Assembly (NCBI RefSeq): GCF_019192735.1
Contig: NZ_JAHTKP010000003.1
Span: 248,001-312,000, forward strand
DNA from: Kitasatospora aureofaciens
Lineage (GTDB): Bacteria > Actinomycetota > Actinomycetes > Streptomycetales > Streptomycetaceae
DNA: 64,000 nucleotides
Direction: 5' to 3'
Shown: positions 13,401 through 21,603 of the stretch, in pieces
How positions within the stretch are numbered: position 1 is the first letter of the stretch
How the letters are laid out: each line of letters begins with the position of its first letter
The notes under the pieces: model-generated
The model's input: only the letters and a program-made list of their open reading frames with translations
Databases searched by the model: none
Told to the model about the DNA's origin: nothing
Made by a program: the position numbers and the translations under genes

Positions 13401-14034
13401 GCTCGCGCCAGTGGTAGATCGGCTCGGAGAGCACGTCCACGCTCTTCGCGAGGTAGTGGTGCGGCACGCTGACCGGCGCGTCCTCGTACAGGATGCCCTC
13501 GGGGTAGAGGATGTCGGCCGCGTCGAAGAAGGAGCGGCGGTACACCTTGTTCCACGCCGTGCGGTCGGTGACCAGCGCGGGGATCTCGGTGATGTGGGTC
13601 TTGAGCCGGGTCTCCTTGAACGGCTTCACGTGCCCGCCGGACTGGTAGTAGCCCACCGCACGGAAGCGCAGCACGTTGCCGGTGCAGAAGTCCGAGCCGG
13701 TCTCGTCCAGCGTGTTGATCATCAACTCGTACGCGCTCGGCGGCATCGAGTCGTCGCTGTCGACGAAGCACAGGAACTCGGCGTCCGGGTCGATGTGCCG
13801 GATGCCGGTGTTGCGGGCGGCGCCGAGGCCCTTGTTGACCTGGCGGACCAGCCGGAACCGGGCGTCCTTGGCGGCGTACGCCTCGGCGAGCGCCGCGCTG
13901 CCGTCCTTCGAACCGTCGTCGACCATGACGCACTCGAAGTCCGTGAAGGTCTGGGCGGCGATCGAGTCGAGGCACTCGACGAGGTAGCGCTCGACGTTGT
14001 AGATCGGAACGACGATGGAGAGGCGGGGAGCCAT
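10462..14034 (-). CDS. Bifunctional family-2 glycosyltransferase / CDP-glycerol glycerophosphotransferase
   Basis: The product is 1190 residues. Residues 1-330 form a GT-A glycosyltransferase (LSIVVPIYNVERYLVECLDS at the start, metal-binding FVDSDDSM near 93, acceptor region RTAWNKVYRRSFF). The middle (about 330-780) is beta-rich and resembles the N-terminal part of the neighbouring 837-residue paralogue. The last 400 residues are a TagF/TagB-like transferase with YAPTWREDRRRP, LLVRRHSMM, VTDYAATVFDFAATGKPM and HYRDNLRGFSLNFE. Such two-headed enzymes build repeating sugar-polyol-phosphate polymers of the wall. It ends in an intrinsic terminator, so the downstream paralogue is transcribed separately. 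The 1606-residue frame on the opposite strand is a high-GC shadow. Confidence 0.9.
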   Translation of the reverse strand: MAPRLSIVVPIYNVERYLVECLDSIAAQTFTDFECVMVDDGSKDGSAALAEAYAAKDARFRLVRQVNKGLGAARNTGIRHIDPDAEFLCFVDSDDSMPPSAYELMINTLDETGSDFCTGNVLRFRAVGYYQSGGHVKPFKETRLKTHITEIPALVTDRTAWNKVYRRSFFDAADILYPEGILYEDAPVSVPHHYLAKSVDVLSEPIYHWREREVGEMSITQMRTNPKGLIDRVASVELVRGWLKKQTDPRFAQYLRSYDENTLVEEIPMFFWSVVDGDKEYRDAYVKHVSRLLRSIGPEQVRKLRAPLRLKYHLTLAGRIDEFVEQIKYEGESNGGVQARGVLRPYADYPFLRGGRKSVPAGVLKLDNSLVMRSRLYETAWVGGRLQLTGHAYPEQLGAAGKHDMVRTLVLREAKGRRVIAVPMKTQYSPEATASCNHDLYNCDWAGFTVALDPQKLKHRGQWKDGNWRVLVAGAGKGGVYKGRISAGWSDTAQYLPAHWVEPDVRIVPWVRDNFVYLRVETVRARVTGLAAHAGQVEVSGAARSGASFAGARLRLTHVESDRELHYPLELGAPVGTLQPFSVSFPAAELTAVREAWAELDPVATERARDRWDTVLVLADGSTVPVAWDDRNAPEQLHVALGEDPTADRRRALYSKPSPGGYLQFSDQLLQPVVDEVASRGADGFLLSGSFPLSGSHRWELVVRHNWREEEHVYPVEIADGRFRTAMPAVPTASFAGRVPLAQGTWNVFFRPVGAPVDEVATSYALISPDCFGALPLEVESRGKRMVLERRHHDGLSLESHSALLPEERSGYRQRQLRTVDYPAARRHPVRDTVLYNVGLGGLYADSPRAIHEELVRRGLPLEHLWGSDDLQADLPQTAQAVRLWSPEWFEALATAKYIVTSTHLPDFFVRRPGQVVVQTWQGTPLKQIGLDFEKVWFTDSNYLKGLAQEVPNWNLLVAGNSWSAPVLKRAFDYKGEILESGSPRNDLLFAADREKTAEQVRERLGLPEGKKVVLYAPTWREDRRRPNGGYQIDLRLDLAAAQAALGDDQVLLVRRHSMMCGQIPGAGNGYIWDVGSYPDMAELLLIADVLVTDYAATVFDFAATGKPMLFFTHDLEHYRDNLRGFSLNFESEAPGPLLATSDELVAALGRVDELAAEYSDKAAAFRETYCDLDDGKAAARVVDAMLRKE

Positions 14035-14171
14035 CGGCTACGCAGGCCTTTCTCGGGAATCAGCGTGGCAGCCCGGTTGGGGTCTGGCCGCACTTTGAAT
14101 CGGTGCGTACGTGCGCCCCGATCCTACCGGCCCGGCCCTCGGCCTCCCCCGGGCCCACTACGCTGGGCCCC

Positions 14172-15170
14172 GTGCCCCGCTTCAGCGTGATCGTCCCCGT
14201 GTACCTGGTCCAGGACTACCTCGCCGAGTGCCTCGACTCGGTGCTCGGCCAGGGTGGCCCCGACCTCGAACTGATCGCGGTGGACGACCGCTCCCCGGAC
14301 GGCTGCGGCGCGCTGCTCGACCAGGCGGCCGCTGCCGACCCCCGCGTCCGGGTGTTGCATCTCACGGAGAACGTCGGCCTCGGCCGCGCCCGCAACGCCG
14401 GTCTGGAGGTCGCCACCGGCGAGTACGTGATCTTCCTCGACAGTGACGACACGCTCACGCCGGGCCTGCTGAAGGCCGTCGACGACCGGCTCACCGTCAC
14501 CGGCGACCCGGACATCCTGGTCTACGACTACGCCCGCACCTACGTCGACGGCCGGATCACCCGGGCCGCCTCCGCCCACGTCTTCGGCGCCGCCTCCCCG
14601 GACGCCTTCGACCTCGCCGCCCGCCCCGACCTGCTCGACCTGCTCCAGGTCGTCTGGAACAAGGCCTACCGCCGCGGCTTCATCGCCGAGCAGAAGCTGG
14701 TCTTCCCGGCCGGCTACTACGAGGACACCCCCTGGACGTACCCGGCGCTGCTGGCCGCCACGAGCATCACCCTGCTCGACCGGGTCGGCGTGCACTACCG
14801 CCAGCGCCAGGAGGGCGGCAACATCCTGGCCACCGCCAGCCGCAAGCACTTCGACGTCTTCGCCCAGTACGACCTCGTCTTCGCCTTCCTCGACCGCCGC
14901 CCCGGCCTCGACCACTGGCGCCCGGTGGTCTACGACCGGATGCTGCACCACCTCAACACCGTGGTCTCCAAGCCCGGCCGGGTCCCGCCCGGCGACCGCC
15001 GCGAGTACTTCCGCCGCGCCGCCGAGCACTGCGCCCGGCTGCGCCCGGCCGGCTACCGCCCGCCCGCCGGGGTCGACGGGGTACGCACCGAACTGCTCAG
15101 CCACGGCCGCTACGGCGCCTACCAGGCCGTCCGCGCCCTCGCCCGGGCCCGCCGGCTGGTGAAGCGCTGA
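14172..15170 (+). CDS. Family-2 glycosyltransferase
   Basis: The product is 332 residues with a single GT-A domain: FSVIVPVYLVQDYLAECLDS at the N-terminus, DDRSPDGCG, NVGLGRARNAGL and the metal-binding FLDSDDTL near residue 95, followed by VVWNKAYRRGFI as in the GT domain of the 1190-residue neighbour. It likely adds a sugar to the same wall polymer. The start is GTG at 14172, since the family begins (M/V)PRFSVIVP. A TACGCT hexamer at 14159-14164 would place transcription start one base before the GTG, so the mRNA is probably leaderless. It is divergent from the large transferase gene across a 137-base gap. Confidence 0.9.
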   Translation: MPRFSVIVPVYLVQDYLAECLDSVLGQGGPDLELIAVDDRSPDGCGALLDQAAAADPRVRVLHLTENVGLGRARNAGLEVATGEYVIFLDSDDTLTPGLLKAVDDRLTVTGDPDILVYDYARTYVDGRITRAASAHVFGAASPDAFDLAARPDLLDLLQVVWNKAYRRGFIAEQKLVFPAGYYEDTPWTYPALLAATSITLLDRVGVHYRQRQEGGNILATASRKHFDVFAQYDLVFAFLDRRPGLDHWRPVVYDRMLHHLNTVVSKPGRVPPGDRREYFRRAAEHCARLRPAGYRPPAGVDGVRTELLSHGRYGAYQAVRALARARRLVKR

Positions 15171-15223
15171 GCACCGGCGCTCGTCCGGACGGCGTACGTC
15201 GAGCCTGACGGCCATTCAGGGGA

Positions 15224-16168
15224 ATGACCGGTATAACCGGTCGGGTGGACTTCCTGACCCGCCTTCCGGTCGTCGGCCCGCTGGTCGCCCGGGTGCTGCG
15301 CAGCCGCCCGTACCGGGTGTACGAGTACTTCACCGCCGCCCGCGGCAACCGGCTGGCCGGCGCGGTCACCTTCTTCGGCTTCCTCGCGCTGTTCCCGCTG
15401 CTCACCGTGGCCCTGGCGATCGCCGCCGCCACCCTCAGCGACAGCCGCGTGGCCGACCTGCAGAAGCGCATCTCCCACCAGCTGCCGGGCATCTCCGATG
15501 CGCTCAACCTGCCCTCCCTGGTGGCCAACGCGGGCGCCGTCGGGCTGGTCAGCGGGGCGCTGCTGCTGGTCTCCGGCCTCGGCTGGGTGGACACCATGCG
15601 CACCTCGATCCGGGACGTCTGGCAGGTGCCCGACGGCGACGGAAACCTGGTCCTGCGCAAGGTCCGGGACTGCGTGGTGCTCGGCGGCCTCGGCCTGGTC
15701 TCGATGATCTCCCTGGGCGCCTCCGCCGTCGGGACGACCCTGGCCGGGCGGATCGCCGACGCGATCGGCCTCACCAACGGCTACCTGCTCACCGGGGTCG
15801 GCCTGCTCATAGCGGTGGCCTGCGACACCCTGCTCTTCGCCTACCTGCTGGCGCCGTTCCCCGGGATCGGCGGCCAGCGCCGGCGCGACGTGCTGCAGGG
15901 CGCGCTGATCGGCGCGGTCGGCTTCGAGCTGCTGAAGATCCTGCTCGCCTCCTACCTCGGCTCGGTCGCCGGGAAGAGCGTGTACGGCGCCTTCGGCGTG
16001 CCGGTGGCCCTGCTGCTGTGGATCAACTTCGTCTGCCGGCTGCTGATGTACTGCGTCGCCTGGACGGCCCTGGCCGACCCGGCCGCCGCCCGCGAGCGGA
16101 CCCGCGAGCACGGGCGGGCGCTGCTGGCGGCGGCGGACGAGATGGAAGAGGCCCGACCTCACACGTGA
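15224..16168 (+). CDS. YihY/virulence factor BrkB family membrane protein
   Basis: The product is 314 residues with about six hydrophobic segments: after a short N-terminal region the motif NRLAGAVTFFGFLALFPLL marks the first, then LLLVSGLGWV, VVLGGLGLVSMISL, LLTGVGLLIAVACDTLLFAYLL, VGFELLKILLASYL and VALLLWINFVCRLLMY. This is the classic YihY layout, an inner-membrane family of unproven function once misnamed RNase BN. The start is either the ATG at 15224 or the GTG at 15245 (VDFLTRLP); AGGGG lies very close to the first. A hairpin overlaps the stop. Confidence 0.88.
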   Translation: MTGITGRVDFLTRLPVVGPLVARVLRSRPYRVYEYFTAARGNRLAGAVTFFGFLALFPLLTVALAIAAATLSDSRVADLQKRISHQLPGISDALNLPSLVANAGAVGLVSGALLLVSGLGWVDTMRTSIRDVWQVPDGDGNLVLRKVRDCVVLGGLGLVSMISLGASAVGTTLAGRIADAIGLTNGYLLTGVGLLIAVACDTLLFAYLLAPFPGIGGQRRRDVLQGALIGAVGFELLKILLASYLGSVAGKSVYGAFGVPVALLLWINFVCRLLMYCVAWTALADPAAARERTREHGRALLAAADEMEEARPHT

Positions 16169-16177
16169 GGCCGGGCC
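16150..16177. terminator. Hairpin between YihY gene and the convergent carboxypeptidase gene
   Basis: Stem 16150-16162 with 16165-16177 (GGCCCGACCTCAC against its complement, one mismatch) overlaps the TGA of the YihY gene and could stop transcription from both sides. Confidence 0.55.
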
Positions 16178-16206
16178 GGGTAGGGCGATCCTCAGCCGTT
16201 CGAGGG

Positions 16207-17406
16207 CTAGGCCGGTCGGCGCCGCAGCACCACCAGGGCCCACGCGCCCACCACGGCCCCGACCGCGACGACCGCGAGCCAGCCGGCGACGCCGATCCCG
16301 TCGTCCCCGTCACCCGATGCAGTCGATGCGGCCGATGCCGCCGGGGCGGACGGCGACGCGTGCGGTGGCGCGGGCAGTCCGGAGGCCTCGCCCGCCTGGC
16401 CGGTCGGCTCGGCGGCTCCGGCCGGCAGCTCGTCCACCAGCCGGCCCACCGGCTGGACCTTGCCGGCCGCCGAGAAGCCCCAGTCCAGCAGTTCGGCCGT
16501 CTCGTCGTAGACCCTCTGGTACGACGCGGGGTGCATCACCGTCACCAGCAGCGTGCGGCCGTTCCGCTCGGCGGCGCCCACGAAGGTCGAGCCGGCGTTG
16601 GTGGTGGTGCCGTTCTTCACGCCGATCAGGCCGGGGTACTTGCCCAGCAGCCGGTCGGTGTTGGCGATCCCGAAGCTGCCGCGCTGGCCGGTGTTCCGGT
16701 CCACCGCGCCCGGGAACATCGCGGACCGGGTCGCGCAGTACATCCGGAAGTCGGGGTTGCGCAGCCCGGCCCGGGCGAACAGCGTCAGGTCGTAGGCCGA
16801 GGAGACCTGGCCGTCCATGTCGTAGCCGTCCGGGGAGACCACCTTGGTGTCCCGCGCCTGGAGGGCGTCCGCGCGCGCCTGCATCTCGGTGACGGTCTGC
16901 CGGATGCCGCCGTTCATGTGCGCGAGGACGTGCACGGCGTCGTTGCCCGAGCTGAGGAACACCCCGCGCCACAGGTCCTCGACCCGGTACTCCAGGTTCT
17001 CCTTGATCCCCACCAGGCTGCTGCCGGCGCCGATCCCGAGGATCTCCTCGTCCGCCACCTTGTGCACCGCGTTGCGGTCGAACTTGGGCAGCACGGTGTC
17101 CGCGAAGAGGATCTTCAGCGTGCTGGCCGGAGCCAGCCGCAGATGCGGGTTGTTGGCCGCCAGCACCTCCCCCGACGCGGCGTCGGAGACTATCCAGGAC
17201 TGTCCGGTCAGATCCCTCGGCAGCGCCGGCGCCCCGGCCAGCGGCGAGACCTGGACCCCGGACCGGCCGAGCCGGTCGCCGCCGATCGCGGTCGGCGGAG
17301 CCGGCTCACCCGGGGCCGCGACCGCCCCCGGGGCGGCGAGCAGCACCGGAAGGACCGCGGTGGCGGCGGCGAACAGGTGCGCGAGCTTTCGACAGCGTGA
17401 AGTCAC
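16207..17406 (-). CDS. D-alanyl-D-alanine carboxypeptidase (serine-type, S11 family)
   Basis: The product is 399 residues. A signal peptide (about residues 1-31, ending AVAA/APG) exports it. The SxxK motif is STLK in LAPASTLKILF, the SxN motif is SGN in FLSSGNDAVHVL, and the third motif is KNG in GVKNGTTTNAGS where most members have KTG. The C-terminus carries a transmembrane helix (VAGWLAVVAVGAVVGAWALVVL) and RRR, anchoring it to the outer face of the membrane. It trims the terminal D-Ala of peptidoglycan stem peptides. It converges on the YihY gene. Confidence 0.92.
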   Translation of the reverse strand: MTSRCRKLAHLFAAATAVLPVLLAAPGAVAAPGEPAPPTAIGGDRLGRSGVQVSPLAGAPALPRDLTGQSWIVSDAASGEVLAANNPHLRLAPASTLKILFADTVLPKFDRNAVHKVADEEILGIGAGSSLVGIKENLEYRVEDLWRGVFLSSGNDAVHVLAHMNGGIRQTVTEMQARADALQARDTKVVSPDGYDMDGQVSSAYDLTLFARAGLRNPDFRMYCATRSAMFPGAVDRNTGQRGSFGIANTDRLLGKYPGLIGVKNGTTTNAGSTFVGAAERNGRTLLVTVMHPASYQRVYDETAELLDWGFSAAGKVQPVGRLVDELPAGAAEPTGQAGEASGLPAPPHASPSAPAASAASTASGDGDDGIGVAGWLAVVAVGAVVGAWALVVLRRRPA

Positions 17407-17549
17407 CCGCAGACCGTACCCACTCCGGGCCCCCGCCGTCCGCCACGCCGGGCCGGTCCTCCGAAGGAGGGGCCCGCCGTACGCCGATCGGCGGCCACCG
17501 CATACTGGGGGAGCAGCACACCGCCTTCACACCGCCGCCGAGGACCCCC

Positions 17550-17807
17550 ATGAAGCTCAGCCGCCGCACGTCCTGGTTCCTGACCGCCTTTGGCGTCTGG
17601 TCGGTCATCATCTGGACCACCTTCGTCAAGAACCTGTGGAAGGACTCCGGCGGCCAGGCCTTCACCAACGGCGACCACTCCCAGCCCACCGCGTTCTTCT
17701 GGATCCACCTGCTGCTCGCCATCACCTCCTTCCTCCTCGGCATCGCCGTCGGCACCATCGGCATCCGCGGCCTCCGCGCCACCCGCCGGGCCCCGGCCGC
17801 CGACTGA
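17550..17807 (+). CDS. Small two-helix membrane protein (SCO4848-like)
   Basis: The product is 85 residues with two hydrophobic segments, TAFGVWSVIIWTTFVKNLW and FFWIHLLLAITSFLLGIAVGTIGI. It matches from memory a conserved streptomycete family named after SCO4848, found beside the same carboxypeptidase and near sdh. Function is unknown. The ATG at 17550 was chosen because the upstream part of the frame is Pro/Arg-rich and unlike the family. The gene converges on sdhB with a strong hairpin in between. Confidence 0.78.
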   Translation: MKLSRRTSWFLTAFGVWSVIIWTTFVKNLWKDSGGQAFTNGDHSQPTAFFWIHLLLAITSFLLGIAVGTIGIRGLRATRRAPAAD

Positions 17808-17852
17808 AGATCCCCGTTGCCCGTATCTCGGCGTGCTGCGCTGACGGCATGA

Positions 17853-17886
17853 CGAAGGCCCCCGTCCGGTCGGACGGGGGCCTTCG
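17853..17886. terminator. Bidirectional terminator between the small membrane protein gene and sdhB
   Basis: A perfect inverted repeat of 16 bp per arm (CGAAGGCCCCCGTCCG and its complement, 17853-17868 and 17871-17886) sits between convergent stop codons. Confidence 0.85.
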
Positions 17887-17902
17887 CCGTGTCAGGCGGG
17901 GA

Positions 17903-18676
17903 TCAGAAGCGGCGGGTGACCAGCGCCCGCTTCACTTCCTGGATCGCCTTGGTGACCTCGATGCCACGCGGGCAGGCCTCGGAGCAGTTGAAGGTGGTGC
18001 GGCAACGCCACACGCCCTCACGGTCGTTGAGGATCTCCAGGCGCTGCTCGGCACCCTCGTCGCGCGAGTCGAAGATGAAGCGGTGCGCGTTGACGATGGC
18101 GGCCGGGCCGAAGTACTGGCCGTCGTTCCAGAACACCGGGCAGGACGACGTGCACGCGGCGCACAGGATGCACTTGGTGGTGTCGTCGAAGCGCTCGCGG
18201 TCCTCGGCGGACTGCAGGCGCTCGCGGGTCGGGTCGTTCCCCTTGGTGATGAGGAACGGCATGACGTCCTTGTACGCCTGGAAGAACGGGTCCATGTCCA
18301 CGACCAGGTCCTTGAGGACCGTGAGGCCCTTGATGGCCTCGATCGTGATCGGCTTCTCCGGGTTGACGTCCTTGATCAGGGTCTTGCACGCCAGCCGGTT
18401 GCGGCCGTTGATCCGCATGGCGTCGGAGCCGCAGATGCCGTGCGCGCAGGAACGGCGGTAGGTGAGGGTGCCGTCCTGCTCCCACTTGATCTTGTTGAGC
18501 GCGTCGAGGACGCGCTCCTTCGGGTCCATCGTCAGCTGGTAGTCGACCCACACCGGGTCCGGGTGCTCCTCCGGGTTGAACCGGCGGATCCGGAAGGTGA
18601 CGGTGATCAGCTGGACGCCACCGCTCTCAGCCGCGTCCAGAGCGGCCGAGTGCTTCTCCACGGTCGGAGTGCTCAT
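17903..18676 (-). CDS. sdhB: Succinate dehydrogenase iron-sulfur subunit
   Basis: The product is 257 residues. The ferredoxin-type N-terminal domain holds the [2Fe-2S] ligands in RRSCAHGICGSD and a further Cys in LACKT; the C-terminal domain holds CILCAACTSSCPVFW and CSEACPRGIE for the [4Fe-4S] and [3Fe-4S] clusters. It passes electrons from SdhA to the membrane quinone. Its ATG overlaps the sdhA TGA by one base (TGATG), so the two are translationally coupled. It is the last gene of the sdhCDAB operon. Confidence 0.97.
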   Translation of the reverse strand: MSTPTVEKHSAALDAAESGGVQLITVTFRIRRFNPEEHPDPVWVDYQLTMDPKERVLDALNKIKWEQDGTLTYRRSCAHGICGSDAMRINGRNRLACKTLIKDVNPEKPITIEAIKGLTVLKDLVVDMDPFFQAYKDVMPFLITKGNDPTRERLQSAEDRERFDDTTKCILCAACTSSCPVFWNDGQYFGPAAIVNAHRFIFDSRDEGAEQRLEILNDREGVWRCRTTFNCSEACPRGIEVTKAIQEVKRALVTRRF

Positions 18677-20418
18677 CAGTACTTACGCTCCATCGGCTGG
18701 TAGCGGGTCGTGACGACCGGCTTGTAGTCGAGGCGGATGGAGGTGGTGCCGTCCTCGGCAACCTCCTGGTACGCCATGGTGTGCTGCATGAACTTCACGT
18801 CGTCACGGGTCGGGAAGTCCTCGCGGTAGTGGCCGCCGCGCGACTCCTCGCGGGCGAGCGCGGAGACGGCCAGCACCTCGGCCAGGTCGAGCAGGTTGCC
18901 CAGCTCGACGGCCTCCAGCAGGTCCGTGTTGTACCGGAAGCCCTTGTCCTGGATGGAGACGTTCTTGTAGCGCTCCTTCAGCGCGGCGATGTCCTCGACC
19001 GCCTGCTTCAGGGTGGCGCCGGTGCGGTAGACCATGGCGTTGGCGTCCATGGTCTCCTGCAGCTCCTTGCGGATCTGCGCCACGGACTCCTCGCCGGTGG
19101 CCTCGCGCAGGCCGTCGACCAGGGCCTGGACCTTCTCGGCCGGGTTCTCGGGCAGCTCGGTGTAGTCCACCGTCTGCGCGTAGTCGGCGGCGGCGATACC
19201 GGCCCGCTTGCCGAACACGTTGATGTCCAGCAGCGAGTTGGTGCCGAGGCGGTTGGCGCCGTGCACGGACACGCAGGCGACCTCGCCGGCCGCGTACAGG
19301 CCCGGGACGATGTCGGTGTTGTTGCGCAGCACCTCACCCTCGACGTTGGTCGGGATGCCGCCCATGGCGTAGTGCGCGGTGGGCTGGATCGGGATCGGGT
19401 CCGTGTAGGGCTCGATGCCGAGGTAGGTGCGCGCGAACTCGGTGATGTCCGGGAGCTTGGCGTCCAGCTGCTCCGGCGGCAGGTGGGTGAGGTCCAGGTA
19501 GACGTGGTCGCCGTCCGGACCGCAGCCGCGGCCTTCGCGGATCTCGGTGTAGATCGCGCGGGAGCAGACGTCACGGGACGCGAGGTCCTTCATGACGGGG
19601 GCGTAGCGCTCCATGAAGCGCTCGCCGTCCTTGTTGCGCAGGATGCCGCCCTCGCCGCGGGCGCCCTCGGTGAGCAGGATGCCCATGCGCCAGATGCCGG
19701 TCGGGTGGAACTGGAAGAACTCCATGTCCTCCAGCGGCAGGCCGCGGCGGTAGACCAGGGCCTGGCCGTCACCGGTGAGGGTGTGGGCGTTGGAGGAGAC
19801 CTTGAAGAACTTGCCGGTGCCGCCGGAGGCGAACACGACCGACTTGGCCTGGAAGACGTGGATCTCGCCGGTGGCCAGCTCGTAGGCGACGACGCCGGCC
19901 GTCTTGCCCTCGTTGATCAGCAGGTCGAGGACGTAGAACTCGTTGAAGAACTCGACGCCGTGCTTGACGCAGTTCTGGAACAGCGTCTGGAGGATCATGT
20001 GGCCGGTGCGGTCGGCCGCGTAGCAGCTGCGGCGGACCGGGGCCTCGCCGTGGTTGCGGGAGTGGCCGCCGAAGCGGCGCTGGTCGATCCGGCCCTGCTC
20101 GGTGCGGGAGAAGGGCAGGCCCATCTTCTCCAGGTCGAGGACGGCGTCGATGGCCTCCTTGCACATGATCTCGGCGGCGTCCTGGTCGACCAGGTAGTCA
20201 CCACCCTTGACCGTGTCGAAGGTGTGCCACTCCCAGTTGTCCTCCTCGACGTTGGCGAGGGCGGCGCACATGCCGCCCTGGGCCGCGCCGGTGTGGGACC
20301 GGGTGGGGTAGAGCTTGGTCAGGACGGCGGTGCGGCTGCGCTGCGTCGACTCGATGGCCGCGCGCATGCCGGCGCCGCCGGCGCCGACGATGACGGTGTC
20401 GTACTGGTGAATCTGCAT
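18676..20418 (-). CDS. sdhA: Succinate dehydrogenase flavoprotein subunit
   Basis: The product is 580 residues. The N-terminal FAD site is IVGAGGAGMRAA, the covalent flavin His lies in TRSHTGAAQGG near residue 44, and the active-site region contains GGHSRNHGEAPVRR and HGANRLGTNSLLD. It oxidises succinate to fumarate in the TCA cycle at the inner membrane face, next to the malate dehydrogenase encoded earlier in the window. It lies 51 bases after sdhD and overlaps sdhB by one base. Confidence 0.97.
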   Translation of the reverse strand: MQIHQYDTVIVGAGGAGMRAAIESTQRSRTAVLTKLYPTRSHTGAAQGGMCAALANVEEDNWEWHTFDTVKGGDYLVDQDAAEIMCKEAIDAVLDLEKMGLPFSRTEQGRIDQRRFGGHSRNHGEAPVRRSCYAADRTGHMILQTLFQNCVKHGVEFFNEFYVLDLLINEGKTAGVVAYELATGEIHVFQAKSVVFASGGTGKFFKVSSNAHTLTGDGQALVYRRGLPLEDMEFFQFHPTGIWRMGILLTEGARGEGGILRNKDGERFMERYAPVMKDLASRDVCSRAIYTEIREGRGCGPDGDHVYLDLTHLPPEQLDAKLPDITEFARTYLGIEPYTDPIPIQPTAHYAMGGIPTNVEGEVLRNNTDIVPGLYAAGEVACVSVHGANRLGTNSLLDINVFGKRAGIAAADYAQTVDYTELPENPAEKVQALVDGLREATGEESVAQIRKELQETMDANAMVYRTGATLKQAVEDIAALKERYKNVSIQDKGFRYNTDLLEAVELGNLLDLAEVLAVSALAREESRGGHYREDFPTRDDVKFMQHTMAYQEVAEDGTTSIRLDYKPVVTTRYQPMERKY

Positions 20419-20469
20419 GGGGGGTTAACTCGCCTCTGGCCTCTGCCGATGTCCGATGATGCTCGCGGC

Positions 20470-20961
20470 TCAGATGTTGGGGTCGAAGGTGAAGATCACC
20501 AGGGTGCCGAGCAGCACGGTGAAGACCGTGGCGGTACCCATGAGCCCCTTGAGCCAGAGCCGGGTCGAGTCCTTGTCGGCGTAGTCGTTGATGACCTGCC
20601 GCATGCCGTTGGCGCCGTGCAGCATGGCGAGCCAGAGCATCAGGAGGTCCCAGCCCTGCCAGAACGGGGAGGCCCAGCGGCCGGCCACGAAGGCGAAGCC
20701 GATCTTGGAGACGCCGCCGTCGAGCACCAGCATGATCAGCAGGTGACCGAGGATCAGCACGACCAGGACGATGCCGGACAGGCGCATGAAGAGCCAGGCC
20801 AGCATCTCGAAGTTGGTGCGGGTACGGCGCGGGGTCTTCGCGGTCCGCTGGCGCGGCGGTTCGATGACGAACTCGTCGGCCGGGTTGCCGGTGCCGAGAC
20901 CCTTGCCGGTGTGCGCCTGGGCGGAGGGGACCACCAGGGCGTCGGAGATTTCCGTGGACAT
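20470..20961 (-). CDS. sdhD: Succinate dehydrogenase hydrophobic membrane anchor subunit
   Basis: The product is 163 residues. A polar N-terminal stretch of about 60 residues is followed by three transmembrane helices, including LFMRLSGIVLVVLILGHLLIML and MLHGANGMRQVINDYADK, the SdhD signature with quinone-site and haem-side residues. It anchors SdhAB together with SdhC. It starts 8 bases after the sdhC stop. Confidence 0.94.
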   Translation of the reverse strand: MSTEISDALVVPSAQAHTGKGLGTGNPADEFVIEPPRQRTAKTPRRTRTNFEMLAWLFMRLSGIVLVVLILGHLLIMLVLDGGVSKIGFAFVAGRWASPFWQGWDLLMLWLAMLHGANGMRQVINDYADKDSTRLWLKGLMGTATVFTVLLGTLVIFTFDPNI

Positions 20962-20969
20962 CAGTCAGC

Positions 20970-21350
20970 TCACTTCCCGAACCAGTCGACCAGCGTGTGC
21001 TGCAGGATCGGGTAGAAGGCGCCGGCCATCAGGACGACCCAGACTCCGACCACCGTCCAGAGCATCTGCTTCTGGTACTTCGGGCCCTTGGACCAGAAGT
21101 CCACGGCGACGACCCGCAGGCCGTTGAGGGCGTGGAACAGGATGGCGGCCACCAGGCCGTACTCCATCAGGTTCACGAGGGGAGTCTTGTACGTCTGGAT
21201 GACGGTGTCGTAGGACTCCGGCGACACTCGCACCAGGGCGGTGTCCAGGACGTGGGCGAACAGGAAGAAGAAGATGAGGACGCCGGTGACTCGATGAGCC
21301 ACCCAGCTCCACATACCTTCCCGGCCGCGGTACAGCGTTCCAGCCGGCAC
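20970..21350 (-). CDS. sdhC: Succinate dehydrogenase cytochrome b556 subunit
   Basis: The product is 126 residues with three membrane helices and conserved histidines in AHRVTGVLIF, LFAHVLDTALV and LFHALNGLRVV that are candidates for haem and quinone contacts. It is the first gene of sdhCDAB. The start is GTG at 21350 with GGAGGG 7 bases upstream. A possible -10 element TAGGAT lies on the minus strand at 21440-21435, leaving a leader of about 80 bases. Confidence 0.94.
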   Translation of the reverse strand: MPAGTLYRGREGMWSWVAHRVTGVLIFFFLFAHVLDTALVRVSPESYDTVIQTYKTPLVNLMEYGLVAAILFHALNGLRVVAVDFWSKGPKYQKQMLWTVVGVWVVLMAGAFYPILQHTLVDWFGK

Positions 21351-21603
21351 GGAAAAACCCTCCGGAAGCGATTGGGGGCTCGGCCGGCTTCGGTGTCGGT
21401 CAGCCCGGCCGGGTACGGTCCACCGGCCGCGAGCATCCTATCGACGCCTCCTCGGTAACCGCCTCCGGGGGTCTCAGGTGTGATCAATCAGGCACGACTG
21501 GCCTAGTCGGGCGGGAACCAAGCCCGGCTTGCTCGCTCTGGGTGACCGACTTGCTGCGCTACGGTGACGGCCCCTTCGTCGCCGACACCCTCCCGAGGCA
21601 GCT

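Noticed and set aside
9370-14190. 1606-residue open frame on the plus strand
   Set aside because: It is the antisense of two clear teichoic-acid-type genes; its composition (Arg, Gln, Val, Gly-rich) is typical of high-GC shadow frames and no motif is present.
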